A DNA stretch of 64,000 bases from Adiantum capillus-veneris (lineage: Eukaryota > Streptophyta > Polypodiopsida > Polypodiales > Pteridaceae): positions 46,857,098 to 46,921,097 of the forward strand of contig CM043962.1 of NCBI GenBank assembly GCA_014529385.2, read 5' to 3'. The notes below the pieces were generated by a model, which did not search any database, was not told the origin of the DNA, and was given only the letters and a program-made list of their open reading frames with translations. Below, piece by piece: positions 1-11,162 of this stretch. Within the stretch, counting starts at the first letter, position 1; each line of letters opens with the position of its first letter. The translations under genes and the position numbers were made by a program.

Positions 1-1
1 C

Positions 2-1468
2 AGGTTGGATGGGGACAACTACCCTATGTGGGCTTATATGATGCAACATGTTCTTGTGTCAAAGGGTGTCTGAAACATTGTGCAGGGCATTGATGTACGT
101 CCTGGTTCTGAGGATGTTGGCGATGTTGAGGATGTTGCAGGTCTTGTTGCAAGGATTGCAGCTGTTAGAGTTGTTTTGCCTACGGCAGAACAAGCTCATT
201 GGGATGTTAAGGATGCGCAGGCTCATGCATTGATTGCGTTGTCTGTGAAGCGCACCATTGTTCCTCACATCATTTCAACAAAATCTGCAAAACAGGCTTG
301 GGATATTCTAGCAGGTCTTTATGCAAGCCGTAATGAGGCTAAAATTGCTTTGCTGCGTAAAGAGCTGGAGTCGAAGATTATGCATGAGGAAGATGATATG
401 GACACTTTCCTTGCTAGTGTCAAGGATACCAATGAGCAAATTATTTCTGCAGGAGAAGTTATTTCAGACAGTTCCCTTGTGCAGACTGTTCTTGATGCCT
501 TACCAGATTCTTACGAGACTTTTGCTGGTACTTGGAGACTTATGACCCAAGGAAATCCAGAAGTTGTGAAGTTTGATGCATTATGCACATTGCTGTTGCA
601 AGAGTCACTTTCCAGAAAAAATAGGACTAGACAGCATGCAGTTGAACAGGCTTTAATTGCTTCTGAAAGAAAGGGTGGTAACAACAATGCAACCACTTCT
701 TATGGTTCTGCTGCGAGTGGCAAAAATTCTGTTCCTAATGCTTCTGTTGGCAGCAATTCGTTTGGAAATTCTGGCGATAAGGGAAAAAAGAAGATGCGTT
801 GCCATTGTAAAGCCAATGATCACTTTATCAAGTCGTGTCCTAAGTTGAAGGCCAAAGAGGCTAAGAAGAAAGAGGGTGGTTCCACTGCAAATGCTGGTTC
901 CACTATAAATGCAGCCATTGTTGAGTCTTCTGTGAAAGGAGATTGTGTTGCTGATGTTGATGCAGAATGGGCTTTTAGCGCAGAGTGCACTTACAATCGT
1001 GCTGTCCATGATGCATGCTCATTAGTTGCTGCAGATTCACATGTGTGGTATTTCGACAGTGGTGCTATAAAGCACATTACCTCACATCATGAATTGTTTA
1101 CCTCTCTCGAGTGTGTCCCTCATGGGAATTCAGTCACTTGTGCCAACAACGCCTCTTATCCAGTTCAAGGAGTTGGAAAGATTGTGCTCACTGCTGCTAA
1201 TGGCAGTTCCTTCACACTTGTTGATGCACTTTATCTACCTGGGATCAAGAAGAATCTCTTGTTTGTATCCGCACTTGCTAGACTTGGAGTTGTAGTCAAA
1301 TTTGTGGATGACAGATGTACAGTTCATGATCTCAGTTTTGGTGATGAAATTGTTGCATTTGGACTTTTGTGCCGTGGACTGTATAAGCTCACTTTGTATG
1401 ACAAGTGTGGACAAAATTTTTCAAATGCTCTTGCAGATTCAAGGGCTATTTCAGATACAAAACTTTAG
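2..1468 (+). pseudogene. Copia A gag-protease fragment with stop codons
   Basis: Capsid (gag) and aspartic protease part of the polyprotein. The first in-frame codons encode RLDGDNYPMWAY, typical of the copia gag N-terminus, then TGA at 71-73 replaces the Trp that copy D keeps. Translation then stays open to TAG at 1466-1468. The zinc knuckle near 797-840 is damaged: the usual CX2CX4HX4C has lost one codon, leaving C-H-C. The protease site is DSGA with the Asp codon at 1055-1057. The terminal TAG sits at a Trp codon in the GAG-pre-integrase motif, which C keeps as KLWHARFGH. The frame is the same on both sides of each stop, so these are point lesions. Confidence 0.92.
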
Positions 1469-2425
1469 CATGCACATTTTGGTCATCTAAATTTTGCTAG
1501 TTTGCTGCGTTTGCAGAAATCTGATATGGTTGCTTCTTTGCTGCCTCTTGAAGCACCTGTCAAACATGTTTGTGAAGGCTATATTTTGGGTAAGATGCAG
1601 CGTTCTAAATTTCCAAAGGATGGTTCAGTTCGGGCCACATGCAGGTTGCAACTTGTGCATAGTGATGTTTGTGGGCCCACGCAAACTCCGTCCTTGGGCA
1701 ATTACCTGTACTTCATGACTTTCATTGATGATTACTCCAGGCATGCATGGGTATTTCCGCTTAAAGCGAAGTCCGAAGTTTTTATGTGCTTCAAACATTT
1801 TCTGGCTATGGCTGAAAATGTCTTGAAATGTACTATGGGCACCCTCCGTTCCGATCGAGGGGGGGAGTATATGTCTCATGAATTTAATGCATTTCTGGCT
1901 AGTCGTGGGATAAAACACCAATGTCCAGTGCCTTATACACCTCAGCAAAATGGTGTTGCTGAGAGGAAAAACATGTCACTGACGGAAATGGCACGATGTA
2001 TGGTCAAAAGTCAAGCTTTGCCGCATTCTTTTTGGCTTGAGGCCATCATGTGTGCTACTTATGTACTTAACAGGTGTCCTATGAAAGCTTTGCAGTCTAT
2101 TACTCCATATGAAGCATGGCATGATAGAAAGCCTTCTATTGAGCACATGCGTGTTTTTGGATGTTTGGCATATGCTTTGGTGCCACAAGTGCAACGCAAA
2201 AAATTGGATGATAAGGCTGTCAAATGTATTTTTGTTGGTTATAGTGCTGAAAGAAAAGGTTACAGGTTGTATCATCTGCAAACAAAACGTATTCTGGTTT
2301 CTTGGGATGTAGTGTTTGTGGAAGATTCTGTTCAGCCCTTGCTGTCATGTACTAGAGACAGTAATGTACTAGAGCCCTTGCTGTCATGTACTAGATTCTG
2401 TTCAGCCCTTGCTGTCATGTACTAG
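1469..2425 (+). pseudogene. Copia A integrase
   Basis: Integrase core of the copia polyprotein, the DDE enzyme that joins element cDNA to host DNA. Catalytic codons are visible: first Asp in HSDVCGP (1663-1665), second Asp in LRSDRGGEY (1853-1855) and Glu in GVAERKN (1961-1963). The last two are 36 residues apart, as expected for DX35E. The GAG-pre-integrase HHCC region precedes it. The frame is the same as gag across the 1466 TAG. It ends early at a small local triplication near 2335-2426 that shifts the frame. The integrase C-terminal linker continues in another frame to about 2840. Confidence 0.92.
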
Positions 2426-2430
2426 AGACC
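2335..2430 (+). repeat. Local triplication inside element A
   Basis: The string GCCCTTGCTGTCATGTACTA occurs three times, starting at 2335, 2374 and 2405, at spacings of 39 and 31 bp. Copies B, C and D have it once. The unequal spacings shift the frame and end the integrase reading frame. It looks like a template-slippage scar in copy A only. Confidence 0.85.
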
Positions 2431-3479
2431 GTAATGTAAGCTCACAAGACATTTATGACACTTTGTTGCCTCTTTTCAGTGGTGGAAATACGAATGTAAG
2501 TTCCAATGAGGCAAATGTACAGCCTATGGGTGTTTCTGAAAATGTTTTAGATCAGCCTATTACTGATGTAGATGTACATGATGTACTCGATGAGGAAAGG
2601 ACTGAAAATGAGCAGGCTAGAGGTATGCAAAAATGGCTGGTGCACACTTTGCGTGACAGTACATTGGATGCACTTTTGTCTAGTCGTACTCGTTCAGGCT
2701 CTCGCCATGCATCTTATGCATCAAATTGTTATGCTTTGGTTGTGCCTAGCTTACATGATGTTGAGGAGCCTCTGTCTTTTGATGAAGCACAGAATTCAAA
2801 AAATTGGATGGCTGCCATGCAATCAGAATATGATGCATAGAAAATGACACATGGACTTTATGTGATTTGCCTCCTGGCAAAAAGGCCATTGGTACGAAGA
2901 GGGTTTACAAGTTGAAACACAAGCCGGATGGTGAGATCGATCGCCATAAGGCTCGAGTTGTTGCAAAAGGTTATGCACAGCAAAAAGGCATAGATTATGA
3001 AGAGACTTTTGCTCCCACTTGTCGTATGACTACTGTGCGTTTTCTATGTGCATTGGCATCTCATTTTGGTTGGGATGTACATCAATCAGACATTGTTACT
3101 GCTTTCTTGAATGGTGACATATTTGAGGAAGTTTATGTAACGTAGCCTCGCGGTTTTGTCATAAAAGGACAAGAGGACAAAGTGTGCAAATGTAACAAGG
3201 CTTTGTATGGGTTGAAGCAATCTCCTCGTGCTTGGTAATCGAAAGCTGACACTCATTTGGTCAAACAAGGCTTTCATAAACAGTCCAACAGAAATCACAT
3301 TGTATGTAAAGGGTGAGGATGATGTACTTCTCATTGTGGTTCTTTATGTTGATGATTTGCTGATCATCACTGGACCAAATGAGAGACATATTGCTGAATT
3401 TAAGGCTGATTTGAATGCTACTTTCAAGATGAAAGATTTGGGGCTGTTCCATCATTACTTGGCTATACAGTTTAAGTAG
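2427..3479 (+). pseudogene. Copia A reverse transcriptase with linker, multiply broken
   Basis: Linker and reverse transcriptase. The linker continues to about 2840 in a new frame (SSRTRSGSRHASYAS). RT begins near 2867 with KKAIGTKRVYKLK and KARVVAKGYAQQKG, then [19 protein letters not shown] at 3143-3145 interrupts it after VYVT, and copy D has the same stop at 55830. A TAA follows at the end of the LPQA/W-like motif near 3236. The catalytic YVDD is at 3345-3356 in a different frame. A small deletion near 2838 removes codons present in D. Not functional. Confidence 0.92.
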
Positions 3480-3497
3480 TGTGATGGTGGTATTGCC

Positions 3498-4303
3498 TTG
3501 TGTCAGAAAAGTTACATAGAGACATTGCTATGTAAGTTTGGACTTGAGGATTGCAAACCTATTGCCACTCCCATGGAAACAGGTTTGAAGTTGAGTCTAC
3601 ATGATGCCGACGATCCTGTTGATGTCACTCTTTACCAAACTGCTGTTGGCTGCCTCATTTATGTATGCAACACGAGGCCGGATATTCAGTTTGCAGTCTC
3701 ACAGGTCAGTAGATTTATGCATAGCCCAGGGTCTAATCATTGGCAGGCTGTCAAGAGGATTTGCCGCTACCTTAGTGGCACTTTACATCTTGGCTTGTTT
3801 TATCCCAAGGGGGGATCATTGCCGCCAGACTTACGTGCTTTTTCGGACTCAGATTGGGTTGGTTGTTTTGACATGCCAATGTCCACAAGTGGTTTTTGTA
3901 TCATGCTTGGCAGTTCATGTATATCATGGTTGAGCAAGAAGCAACCTACTGTGGCCACTTCGAGTTGTGAGGCTGAGTACATGGCAGTCTTCACAGCTAT
4001 GGTTGAGTGTGTATGGCTCAGACGCCTTATGGCTGATTTGGTGTTGGACAGGACACTCCCAACACTATCTACACTGACAGTCAGAGTGCATTGGCAGTTG
4101 CGAGGAACCCAGTTTTTCATCCTTGCACAAAGCACATTGAGGTGAATTACCACTATGTCAGGGAGAGGCTCGCAGCAGGAGAGATGAGCTTGGCTTATGT
4201 GCCAACACAGGACAACCTTGCAGATCTTTTCACAAAGGCATTGTCTCGTGATAAGCTTGAAGCTTTCCGCAAAGCTTTGGGCTTACTCCCCTTTGTGGAC
4301 TGA
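3498..4303 (+). pseudogene. Copia A RNase H and C-terminus
   Basis: RNase H part of pol. Recognisable motifs are CKPIATPMETGLKLS, RPDIQFAVSQVSRFMHSPG, FSDSDWVGCFD, SSCEAEYMAVFTA and the closing GLLPFVD stop. A frameshift near 4040-4090 moves the last 70 codons into another frame. In element C the matching region carries a template-switch scar. Here it is uninterrupted apart from the frameshift. Confidence 0.9.
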
Positions 4304-4378
4304 TCATGTCCTTAGGGCATGGCACTTCCCTTTACTCATGTGCCAGTTCTCATTCACCGCATTACTCCAGGGGGGATT

Positions 4379-4605
4379 TGTTACCATATACATGTGGTAG
4401 TGATGGGTGTGAACACACTAGGACCGCCTGGGCATTTTTTCCCTCTTTAGGAGGTTTTTTCCCCCGTGCATTGTATATATGCCCATCACTCTAGGGCTAT
4501 CTATCTTTCCATTGCACACTAAGTAATACACTCTCTATTGTGTGCCTTGAGCTTCCTTCGTCTTCTCCAAGGTGTGTGTGTTTCTCTGCAACCCTAATTC
4601 CAACA
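4379..4605 (+). repeat. LTR shared by copia A and B (227 bp)
   Basis: Starts TGTTACCATATACATGTGG after the polypurine stretch CCAGGGGGGATT and ends AACCCTAATTCCAACA, so it has TG...CA ends. A TATATAT at 4474-4480 is a plausible core promoter. It matches the LTRs at 8252, 17478, 22454, 52041 and 57152. Copy B gag starts at the very next base, so no PBS follows. Confidence 0.93.
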
Positions 4606-5480
4606 GAAGATGATATGGACAATTTTCTTGCTGGTGTCAAAGATATCAATGAGCAACTTATTTATGCAGGTGAAGTCATTTCAGATAGTTCCCTTGTAGA
4701 GGCTGTTCTTGATGCCTTACCAGTTTCTTACCACACTTTTGCTAGTACTTGGAGACTTATGACCCAAGGAAATCCTAAAGTTGTCAAGTTTGATGCATTA
4801 TGCACATAGCTATTGCAAGAGTCACTTTTCAAAAAAAAAAAGGACTAGGTAGCGTGCAGTTGAACAGGCTTTTATTTCTTCTAAAAGAAAGGGTGGTAAC
4901 AACAATGCATCCACTTCTTATGGTTCTGCTACGAGTGGAAAAACTTCTCTTCCTAATGCTCTTGCTGGCAAAAATTCATCTCAAAATTTTGGTGATAAGG
5001 GAAAAAAGAAGATGCGTTGCCATTATTGTAAAGCTAATGATCACTTGATAAAGCAGTGTCCTAAGTTGAAGGCCAAAGAGGCTAAGAAGAAAGAGGGTGG
5101 TTCCACTGCAAATGCTGGTTCCACTACAAATGCAGCCATTGTCGAGTCTTCTGTGAAAGGAGATTGTGATGATGATGTTGATGCAGAATGGGCTTTTAGT
5201 GCACAGTGCAGTTACAATCCTGCTGTCCATGATGCATGCATGCCAATTGCTGCAGATTCACATGTGTGGTATTTTGACAGTGGTGCTACAAAGAACATTA
5301 CCTCACATGGGAATTCAGTCACTTGTGCCACCAATGCCTCTTATCCGGTTCAGGGAGTTGGCAAGATTGTGCTTACTGCTCCAAATGGCAGTTCCTTCAC
5401 ATTTGTTGATGCACTTTATGTACATGGGATCAAGAAGAATCTTTTGTCTGTATCTGCACTTGCTAGACTTGGAGTTGCTT
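4606..5480 (+). pseudogene. Copia B gag-protease fragment
   Basis: Partial gag with an intact CX2CX4HX4C zinc knuckle (CHYCKANDHLIKQC, from about 5018) and a protease DSGA motif near 5276. TAG at 4807-4809 ends the first part, and a run of ten A's near 4832 adds a frame problem. Two deletions are visible against copies A and C: about 36 bp after the protease motif, bounded by short CAT repeats, and about 250 bp in the GAG-pre-integrase region, where LARLGV joins directly to the sequence before the CEGCILGK motif near 5476. Confidence 0.88.
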
Positions 5481-6714
5481 GCCGCCTCTTGAAGCACCTG
5501 TCAAACATGTTTGTGAAGGCTGTATTTTGGGTAAAATGCAACATTCTAAGTTTCCAAAGGATGGTTCAATTAGGGCCACATGCAGGTTACAGCTTGTACA
5601 TAGTGATGTTTGTGGGCCCATGCAAACTCCCTCCTTGGGAAATCATCTTTAATTCTTGACTTTCATTGATGATTACTCCAGGCATATATGGGTATTTTCA
5701 CTTAAAGCAAAGTCCCAAGTTTTTATGTGCTTCAAACAATTTCTAGCTATGGCTGAAAATGTCTCAAAATGTACTATGGGCACCCTTCGTTCCGATCGAG
5801 GGGGGGAGTATATGTCTCATGAATTTAATGCGTTTCTGGCTAGTTGTGGGATAAAACACCAATGTACAATGCCTTATACGCCTCAGCAAATTGGTGTTGC
5901 TGAGAGGAAAAGCAGGCCACTTACGAAAATGGCAGGATGTATGGTCAAAAGTCAAGCCGTGTCGCGTTCCTTTTGGCTTGAGGCTACCATGTGTGCCACT
6001 TATGTACTAAACAGGTGTCCTACAAAAGCTTTGCAGTCTATTACTCCATATGAAGCATGGCATGATAGAAAGCCTTCTATTGAGCACATGAGTGTTTTTG
6101 GCTGTTTGGCATATGCTTCGGTACCACAAACGCAGGGAAGAAAATTGGATGATAAGGCTGTCAAATGTATATTTGTTGGTTATAGTGCTGAAAGCAAAGG
6201 TTAGAGGTTGTATCATCCGCAAACAAAGTGTACTCTAGTTCCATGGGATGTAGTGTTTGTGGAAGATTCTGTTTAGCCCTTACTGTCATGTACTAGAGAC
6301 AATAATGTAAGATCACAAGACATCTATGACACTTTGTTGCCTCTTTTCAGTGGTGGAAATATGAATGTAAATTCCAATGAGGCAAATGTACAGCCTATGG
6401 GGGTTTCCCAAAATGTTACAAATCAGCCTATTATTGATGCAGATGTACATGATATATTTGATGAGGAAAGGGCTGAAAATGAGCAGGCTAGAGGTATGCC
6501 AAAATGGCTGGTGCACACTTTGTGTGATAGTACATTGGATACACCTTTGTCTAGTCGTACTCGTTCAGGCTCTCACCATGCATCCTATGCATCGGATTGT
6601 TATGCTTTGCCTGTGTCTAGCTTACATGATATTGAAGAGACTCCGTCTTTTGATGAAGTGCTGAATTCAAAAAATTGGTGGGTGCCATGCAATCAAAATA
6701 TGATGCACTTATAG
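5481..6714 (+). pseudogene. Copia B integrase and linker
   Basis: Integrase core with HSDVCGPC-like, FIDDYSRH, LRSDRGGEYMSHEF and GVAERKS motifs. A TGA near 5657 separates the pre-integrase part from the core, and the core frame is open from 5656 to 6204. TAG at 6202-6204 and another stop near 6273 break the C-terminal part. The linker continues from 6334 to 6714 with SSRTRSGSHHASYAS. The three acidic catalytic positions of the core are retained. Confidence 0.88.
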
Positions 6715-6717
6715 AAA

Positions 6718-7530
6718 ATGACACATGGACTTTATGTGATTTTCCTCCTTGAAAAAAAGGCCATTGGTACGAAGTGGGTTTACAAGTTGAAACGCAAGCC
6801 GGATGGTGAGATCGATCCCCATAAGGCTCTACTTGTTGCAAAGGGTTATGCACAGCATAAAGGCATAGATTATGAAGAGACTTTTGCTCCCACTTGTCGT
6901 ATGACTACTGTGCGTTTTCTATGTGCATTGGCAGCTCATTTTGGTTGGGATGTACATCAATCAGACATTGTTACCGCTTTCTTGAATGGTGACATATTTG
7001 AGGATGTTTATGTAACGCAACCTCGTGGTTTTGTCAAGAAAGGACAAGAGGGCAAGTTGTGCTGATGTAAGAAGGCTTTGTATGGGCTGAAGCAATCTCC
7101 TTGTGCTTGGTATGAGAAATTTGACACTCATTTGGTCAAACGAGGCTTTTGTAATAGTCTAACAGAAACCACATTGTATGTCAAGCGTGAGGGCGATGTA
7201 CTTCTCATTGTTGTTCTTCATGTGGATGATTTGCTGATCACTGGTCCCAATGAGGCACATATTGCTGAATTTAAGGCTGATTTGAATGCTACTTTCAAGA
7301 TGAAAGATTTGGGACTGTTGCATCATTACTTGGGCATACAATTTAAGCAGTGTGATGGCGGTATTGCCTTGTGTCAGAAAAGTTACATAGAGATATTGCT
7401 ATGTAGGTTTGGAGTTGAGGATTGCAAACCTATTGCTACTCCCATGGAAACATGTTTGAAGTTAAGTCTACATGATGCTAGTGATCCTGCTGATGTCACT
7501 CTTTACCAAACTGTTGTTGGTTGTCTCATT
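6718..7530 (+). pseudogene. Copia B reverse transcriptase
   Basis: RT with [35 protein letters not shown] and [18 protein letters not shown] at 7063-7065 falls just before ALYGLKQSP. Copy C has the same TGA at 21220-21222, whereas A and D have a lysine codon there. The active site reads HVDD (7219-7230) rather than YVDD, a substitution expected to harm catalysis. The frame is otherwise open from 7078 into RNase H. Confidence 0.9.
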
Positions 7531-8175
7531 TATGTATGCAACACACGAGGCCGGATATTTAGTTTGCAGTCTCACATGTCAGCAGATTTATGCATAGCCC
7601 AGGGTCTAAGCATTGGCAGGCTGTGAAGAGGATTTGCAGCTACCTTAGTGGCACTTTACATCTTGGATTGTTTTATCTCAAGGGGAGATCATTGCTGCCA
7701 GACTTACATGATTTTTCGGACTCAGATTGGGTTGGTTGTTTTGACATGCCAGTGTCCACAAGTGGTTTTTGTATCATGCTTGGCAGTTCATGTATATCGT
7801 GGTTGAGCAAGAAGCAACCTACTGTGGCCACTTCTAGTTGTGAGACTGAGTACAGGGCAGTTTTCACAGCTACGTTTGAGTGTCTATGGCTCATACGTCT
7901 TATGGCTGATTTGGGTGTTGGACAGGACACTATCAACACTATCTACACTGACAGTCAGAGCACATCGGCAGTTGCGAAAAACCCAATTTTTCATGCTCTC
8001 ACAAAGAACATTGAGGTGCATTACCACTATGTCAAGGAGAGGCTCTCAGTAGAGAGATGAGCTTGGCTTATGTGCCAACAAAGGACAACCTTGCATATCT
8101 TTTCACAAAGGCATTGTCTCTTGAGAATCTCGAAGCTTTCCACAAAGCTTTGGGCTTACTCCCCTTTGTGGACTA
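7531..8175 (+). pseudogene. Copia B RNase H
   Basis: RNase H with FSDSDWVGCFD, SSCETEYRAVFTA and YTDSQSTSAVAKN. A small insertion near 7546 (CACACGAGG for CACGAGG) shifts the RPDIQ motif out of frame. A one-base loss near 8050 shifts the end. The final codons GLLPFVD run to about 8175 before the 3' untranslated part and polypurine tract. Confidence 0.88.
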
Positions 8176-8251
8176 ATCATGCCCTGAGGGCATGGCACTT
8201 CTCTTTACTCATGTGCCAACTCTTGTTCATGGCATCACTCTAGTGGGGATT

Positions 8252-8471
8252 CGCTACCATATACATGTGGTAGTGATGTGTTTACTAGGACCGCCGGGCA
8301 TTTTTTCCCTCTTTAGGAGGTTTTTCCCCCCGTGCATTGTATATACGCCCATCAATCTAGGGCTATCTATCTTTCCATTGCACACTAAGTAAAACACTCT
8401 CTATTGTGTGCCTTGAGCTTCCTTCATCTTCTCCAAGCTGTGTGTGTTTTCTTGCAACCCTAATTCCAACA
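8252..8471 (+). repeat. 3' LTR of copia B (220 bp)
   Basis: Matches the family LTR, but the TG end has mutated to CG (CGCTACCATATACATG) and about 9 bp around GTGAACACA are missing. It ends AATTCCAACA. The polypurine tract before it is also eroded (TAGTGGGGATT). Confidence 0.9.
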
Positions 8472-9320
8472 CTCCCATCAACTCCCACTTTCAAGCATAT
8501 AAGATACGTGTGTTAATAGCTAAAGCATATTCTGAAAGACAACTTCTTTCATCTCCTCCCGCTTTTGGAAGTGGTGCTCCTCATTGATATTTGTTTAGCT
8601 GCTTATCAATTTTGAGAACAATGCCAAGATATTGATGAGACCTTACCAATGGTGCCTTTAGAGAGAGCCATTGTTCCTCCTAGAGGTGTGCTTGCTACCT
8701 CTCATAAACAAGAAAAACCAGTAGTACATGATGTTCAAACACTTTGGAAGCACGCATGAAAGAAGAAGCATGAAGGTCATACTTGGGTAATTTGAGTAAG
8801 TGTTTTTGGGCAAAATCAGACAATGGTTGAACCTTTTACTCCATTTTTTTGTTTCATTGGCAATAAAGGTCCCATCAATGAGGAAAGTGTTTTCAAAGTG
8901 GTAGGTCACCTTGTTGATGTCAGAGAAAATAGCACACAAGGTATCGTTTATTGTCTTGTAGAAGGAAAAGAAAAACAATTTGCGTGGATGACAAAGAGGA
9001 AAAATATGCTTTCAAACTTGCACATAAGGATTTCAAGATACAAGAGATGTATCCAACTTCTTAAAAGGAAGAGTTTAAAGAAGCCATTCTTACCAGGAAA
9101 CGAGTAAGTGGAACCAAAGTTTTGTCAATTGCTTTTGAAGTTTGTGGTTTAAAAACAAGTGCTAGTTTTATGTGTGCATAAAATAGAGTTGCACGCTACT
9201 TGTCTTCTAGAAAATAGGTGCTCTACAATTGTATTTGGGAAGACAAGTGCCAATTCTTAAATGCCAATGTGAAGCACGTGTCTTTTAAAATGAAAGAAAT
9301 TTTCTTATGGATTTGGTAGG

Positions 9321-9357
9321 ACAAGTGCTTTGCACTTGTATTCAAGAATACAAGTGC
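9321..9357. other. Two overlapping, mutually exclusive hairpins
   Basis: ACAAGTGC (9321-9328) can pair with GCACTTGT (9332-9339). The same middle block, extended to GCACTTGTATTC (9332-9343), pairs with GAATACAAGTGC (9346-9357) across a 2 nt loop. The motif ACAAGTGC also occurs nearby at about 9157 and with one change near 9242. Function unknown. Confidence 0.6.
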
Positions 9358-10689
9358 TATACACACTCTTTAATTTTTGATTGTAAGGCCTTTTCAAAAC
9401 GACATTTGAAGTTGAGTACAAATTTTTGAAACAAAATTGTCTTTGTATTTCTTGTCACTCTTCTTATTCTTGTCTTATTTTTGGCTTAACATTTTGTCAA
9501 GCTTTTGTCGAGTTTCAAGACAATCTCTACAGTATGAAAGGTGGTTCAGAAGGTGATTCAAGTTTTAAAGACTCAAATAAAAGTGAAAATAGTGATGAAA
9601 ATGACTCGGTTGGTAGTAGAGATGTCGAAAAACTTCCTACTCTTCTCTTTGAAAATGAAATAGTTGAACATGAAGAAGGTGAGTCTCTTCCCTCTAGTCT
9701 TGGTGCTCCTAGTTTTGCTCATGGTGACTGATTTCAATATTATCCATGAGAGGACCAAAAGGTTCAACATGATTGATGAGACACCTTTTATCTTTCTTGT
9801 TGATGCGATTGGTTAGCCACCACTTGACCTAGTTACTCAGAAAAGATATTTGGAAGTTGATTCCATAATTCTTACTCATGTAAGTAATCTAAAGTTATAG
9901 ATGAAAGAAAAACCAACCACCAATGTTCTTCCACTCCTTGTTCTTCTTGATCCTAAGATTATTCTAGATAAAGCTTCCTTTGCTAAGTCAAAATTTGAGA
10001 GATATAGGTACTTTTTTCTTGGTAGAATACACTTTATTGTTGCCAAGAAAGAGCTATGTGTAGAGTATCTATTTGTTGAGAACTACAAGATAGTTTTAAC
10101 ATGGGTTTACGCAGGTCTTTCTGATGAGGATACTAAAATACTAGTATGGGATCATAATGTAGATTCAAAAATGTGTCTTTCCATGTAATTTCTTTAGAAG
10201 GCACATTACTTTTACAATGAGTGGATTAATAATTAAAGTCAAGGTAAAAAGGAAAATGAAGCTTTCAAAGTTAGACTCTGTGAACAAGTAGGACTTGCAA
10301 CAAAGAAGTGAAAGAAAGGTGAGAGGAGTGCCAAGCATAACATCCGGGGATTTGATAACTTTTTTCAATTGGCTTTTTGTGATGGTGACCTTTGGGAGAA
10401 TCAAGAAGAAACTTTTAAGCTTTGGGAAGAGGACAAACGTAAGGGTCAAAGAGTGAAGCTTCCTACACATCATTAAAAGAAAAAGGTGGTAATGAAGAAG
10501 CCTTGAAACCCATTCCCAAAGAGATAAAGATTATTCTTCCTGCTGACGTTCATTGCAAGGCATCCGAGAGAAACACATCATTCTTTCAATTCTTGCACGA
10601 GTCAAACGAGATGCATTGTTATTTAATGAGATTTGTAAAGAGTTTCACAAGTAATTTTCATTAGCTTTTTTTTGTTACATTGTGTTTCT

Positions 10690-10990
10690 CTTATTTGTCT
10701 CAATTCTTTTTTTTTTCTGAAGGAAGAAAATAATTCTTTGCATGGAATGCATCATATGATTGAAAATCATAATTATAAGGATTGGACTAAGGTGCAAACT
10801 CATCATCTGACTACAAGTTACCACTCTACGTTGAAGCATTTTATTTTTCTTTTATCTGTCTCAAATTTTTTCTTTCTCAAGGAAAAAACACGTCATATGA
10901 TTGAAAAGCTTAATTGTAGGGATTGGACTGAGGTGCAAACTCATAATCTAACTACAAGTCACCACTCTGAGTTGAAGCGTTTCATTTTCT
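10690..10990 (+). repeat. Tandem duplication, period about 141 bp
   Basis: Two adjacent units share blocks such as ATATGATTGAAAA and GATTGGACTRAGGTGCAAAC. The equivalent block starts at 10781 in the first unit and 10922 in the second. Divergence is modest. It belongs to the decayed tract around it. Confidence 0.75.
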
Positions 10991-11061
10991 TTTCAAAAAT
11001 GCGATAAATATTTAATTGTCTAAGCTTTTTCTATTTTAGAAACAAACAATTTGTATTCACA

Positions 11062-11162
11062 TCTAACATCGTGTTCTCGATAGTGTAACATGTTGAAAGT
11101 ATTCTAGAATACAAACGTCGTGTTCTTAGTAGTGTAACATATTGAAAGTATTCTAGAATACT
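11062..11162 (+). repeat. Short tandem duplication, about 50 bp unit
   Basis: The block containing CGTGTTCTYRRTAGTGTAAC and TTGAAAGTATTCTAGAATAC occurs twice in a row. The second half is itself palindromic (GTATTCTAGAATAC). Confidence 0.75.

Larger units (their letters stand above)
1..4605 (+). mobile_element. Copia element A, 5' end outside the window
   Basis: Ty1/copia LTR retrotransposon copy, read in the order gag, protease, integrase, RT, RNase H, then a 3' LTR. The window opens inside gag, so the 5' LTR, PBS and gag start lie upstream. All copia domains are present but broken by stops and frameshifts. It belongs to the same short-LTR family as copies B, C and D. It groups with D because both have Glu in the gag motif QGNPEVVKF, Glu-Glu before the VYVT motif of RT, and the same TAG stop in RT. 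The 3' LTR runs straight into the gag of copy B. Confidence 0.95.
4606..8471 (+). mobile_element. Copia element B, lacking PBS and gag start
   Basis: Second copy of the same family. Its internal part begins in mid-gag (EDDMDNFLAGVKD) directly after the LTR of A. The segment from PBS to mid-gag, about 0.8 kb judged from copy C, is missing. The order is gag, protease, integrase, RT, RNase H, then its own 3' LTR. It groups with copy C because both have Lys in QGNPKVVKF and a TGA at the same RT codon. Confidence 0.93.

Noticed and set aside
653-1009. 118-codon minus-strand frame over copia A gag
   Set aside because: It is the antisense shadow of gag. The same shadow appears at 18617-19096 in copy C.
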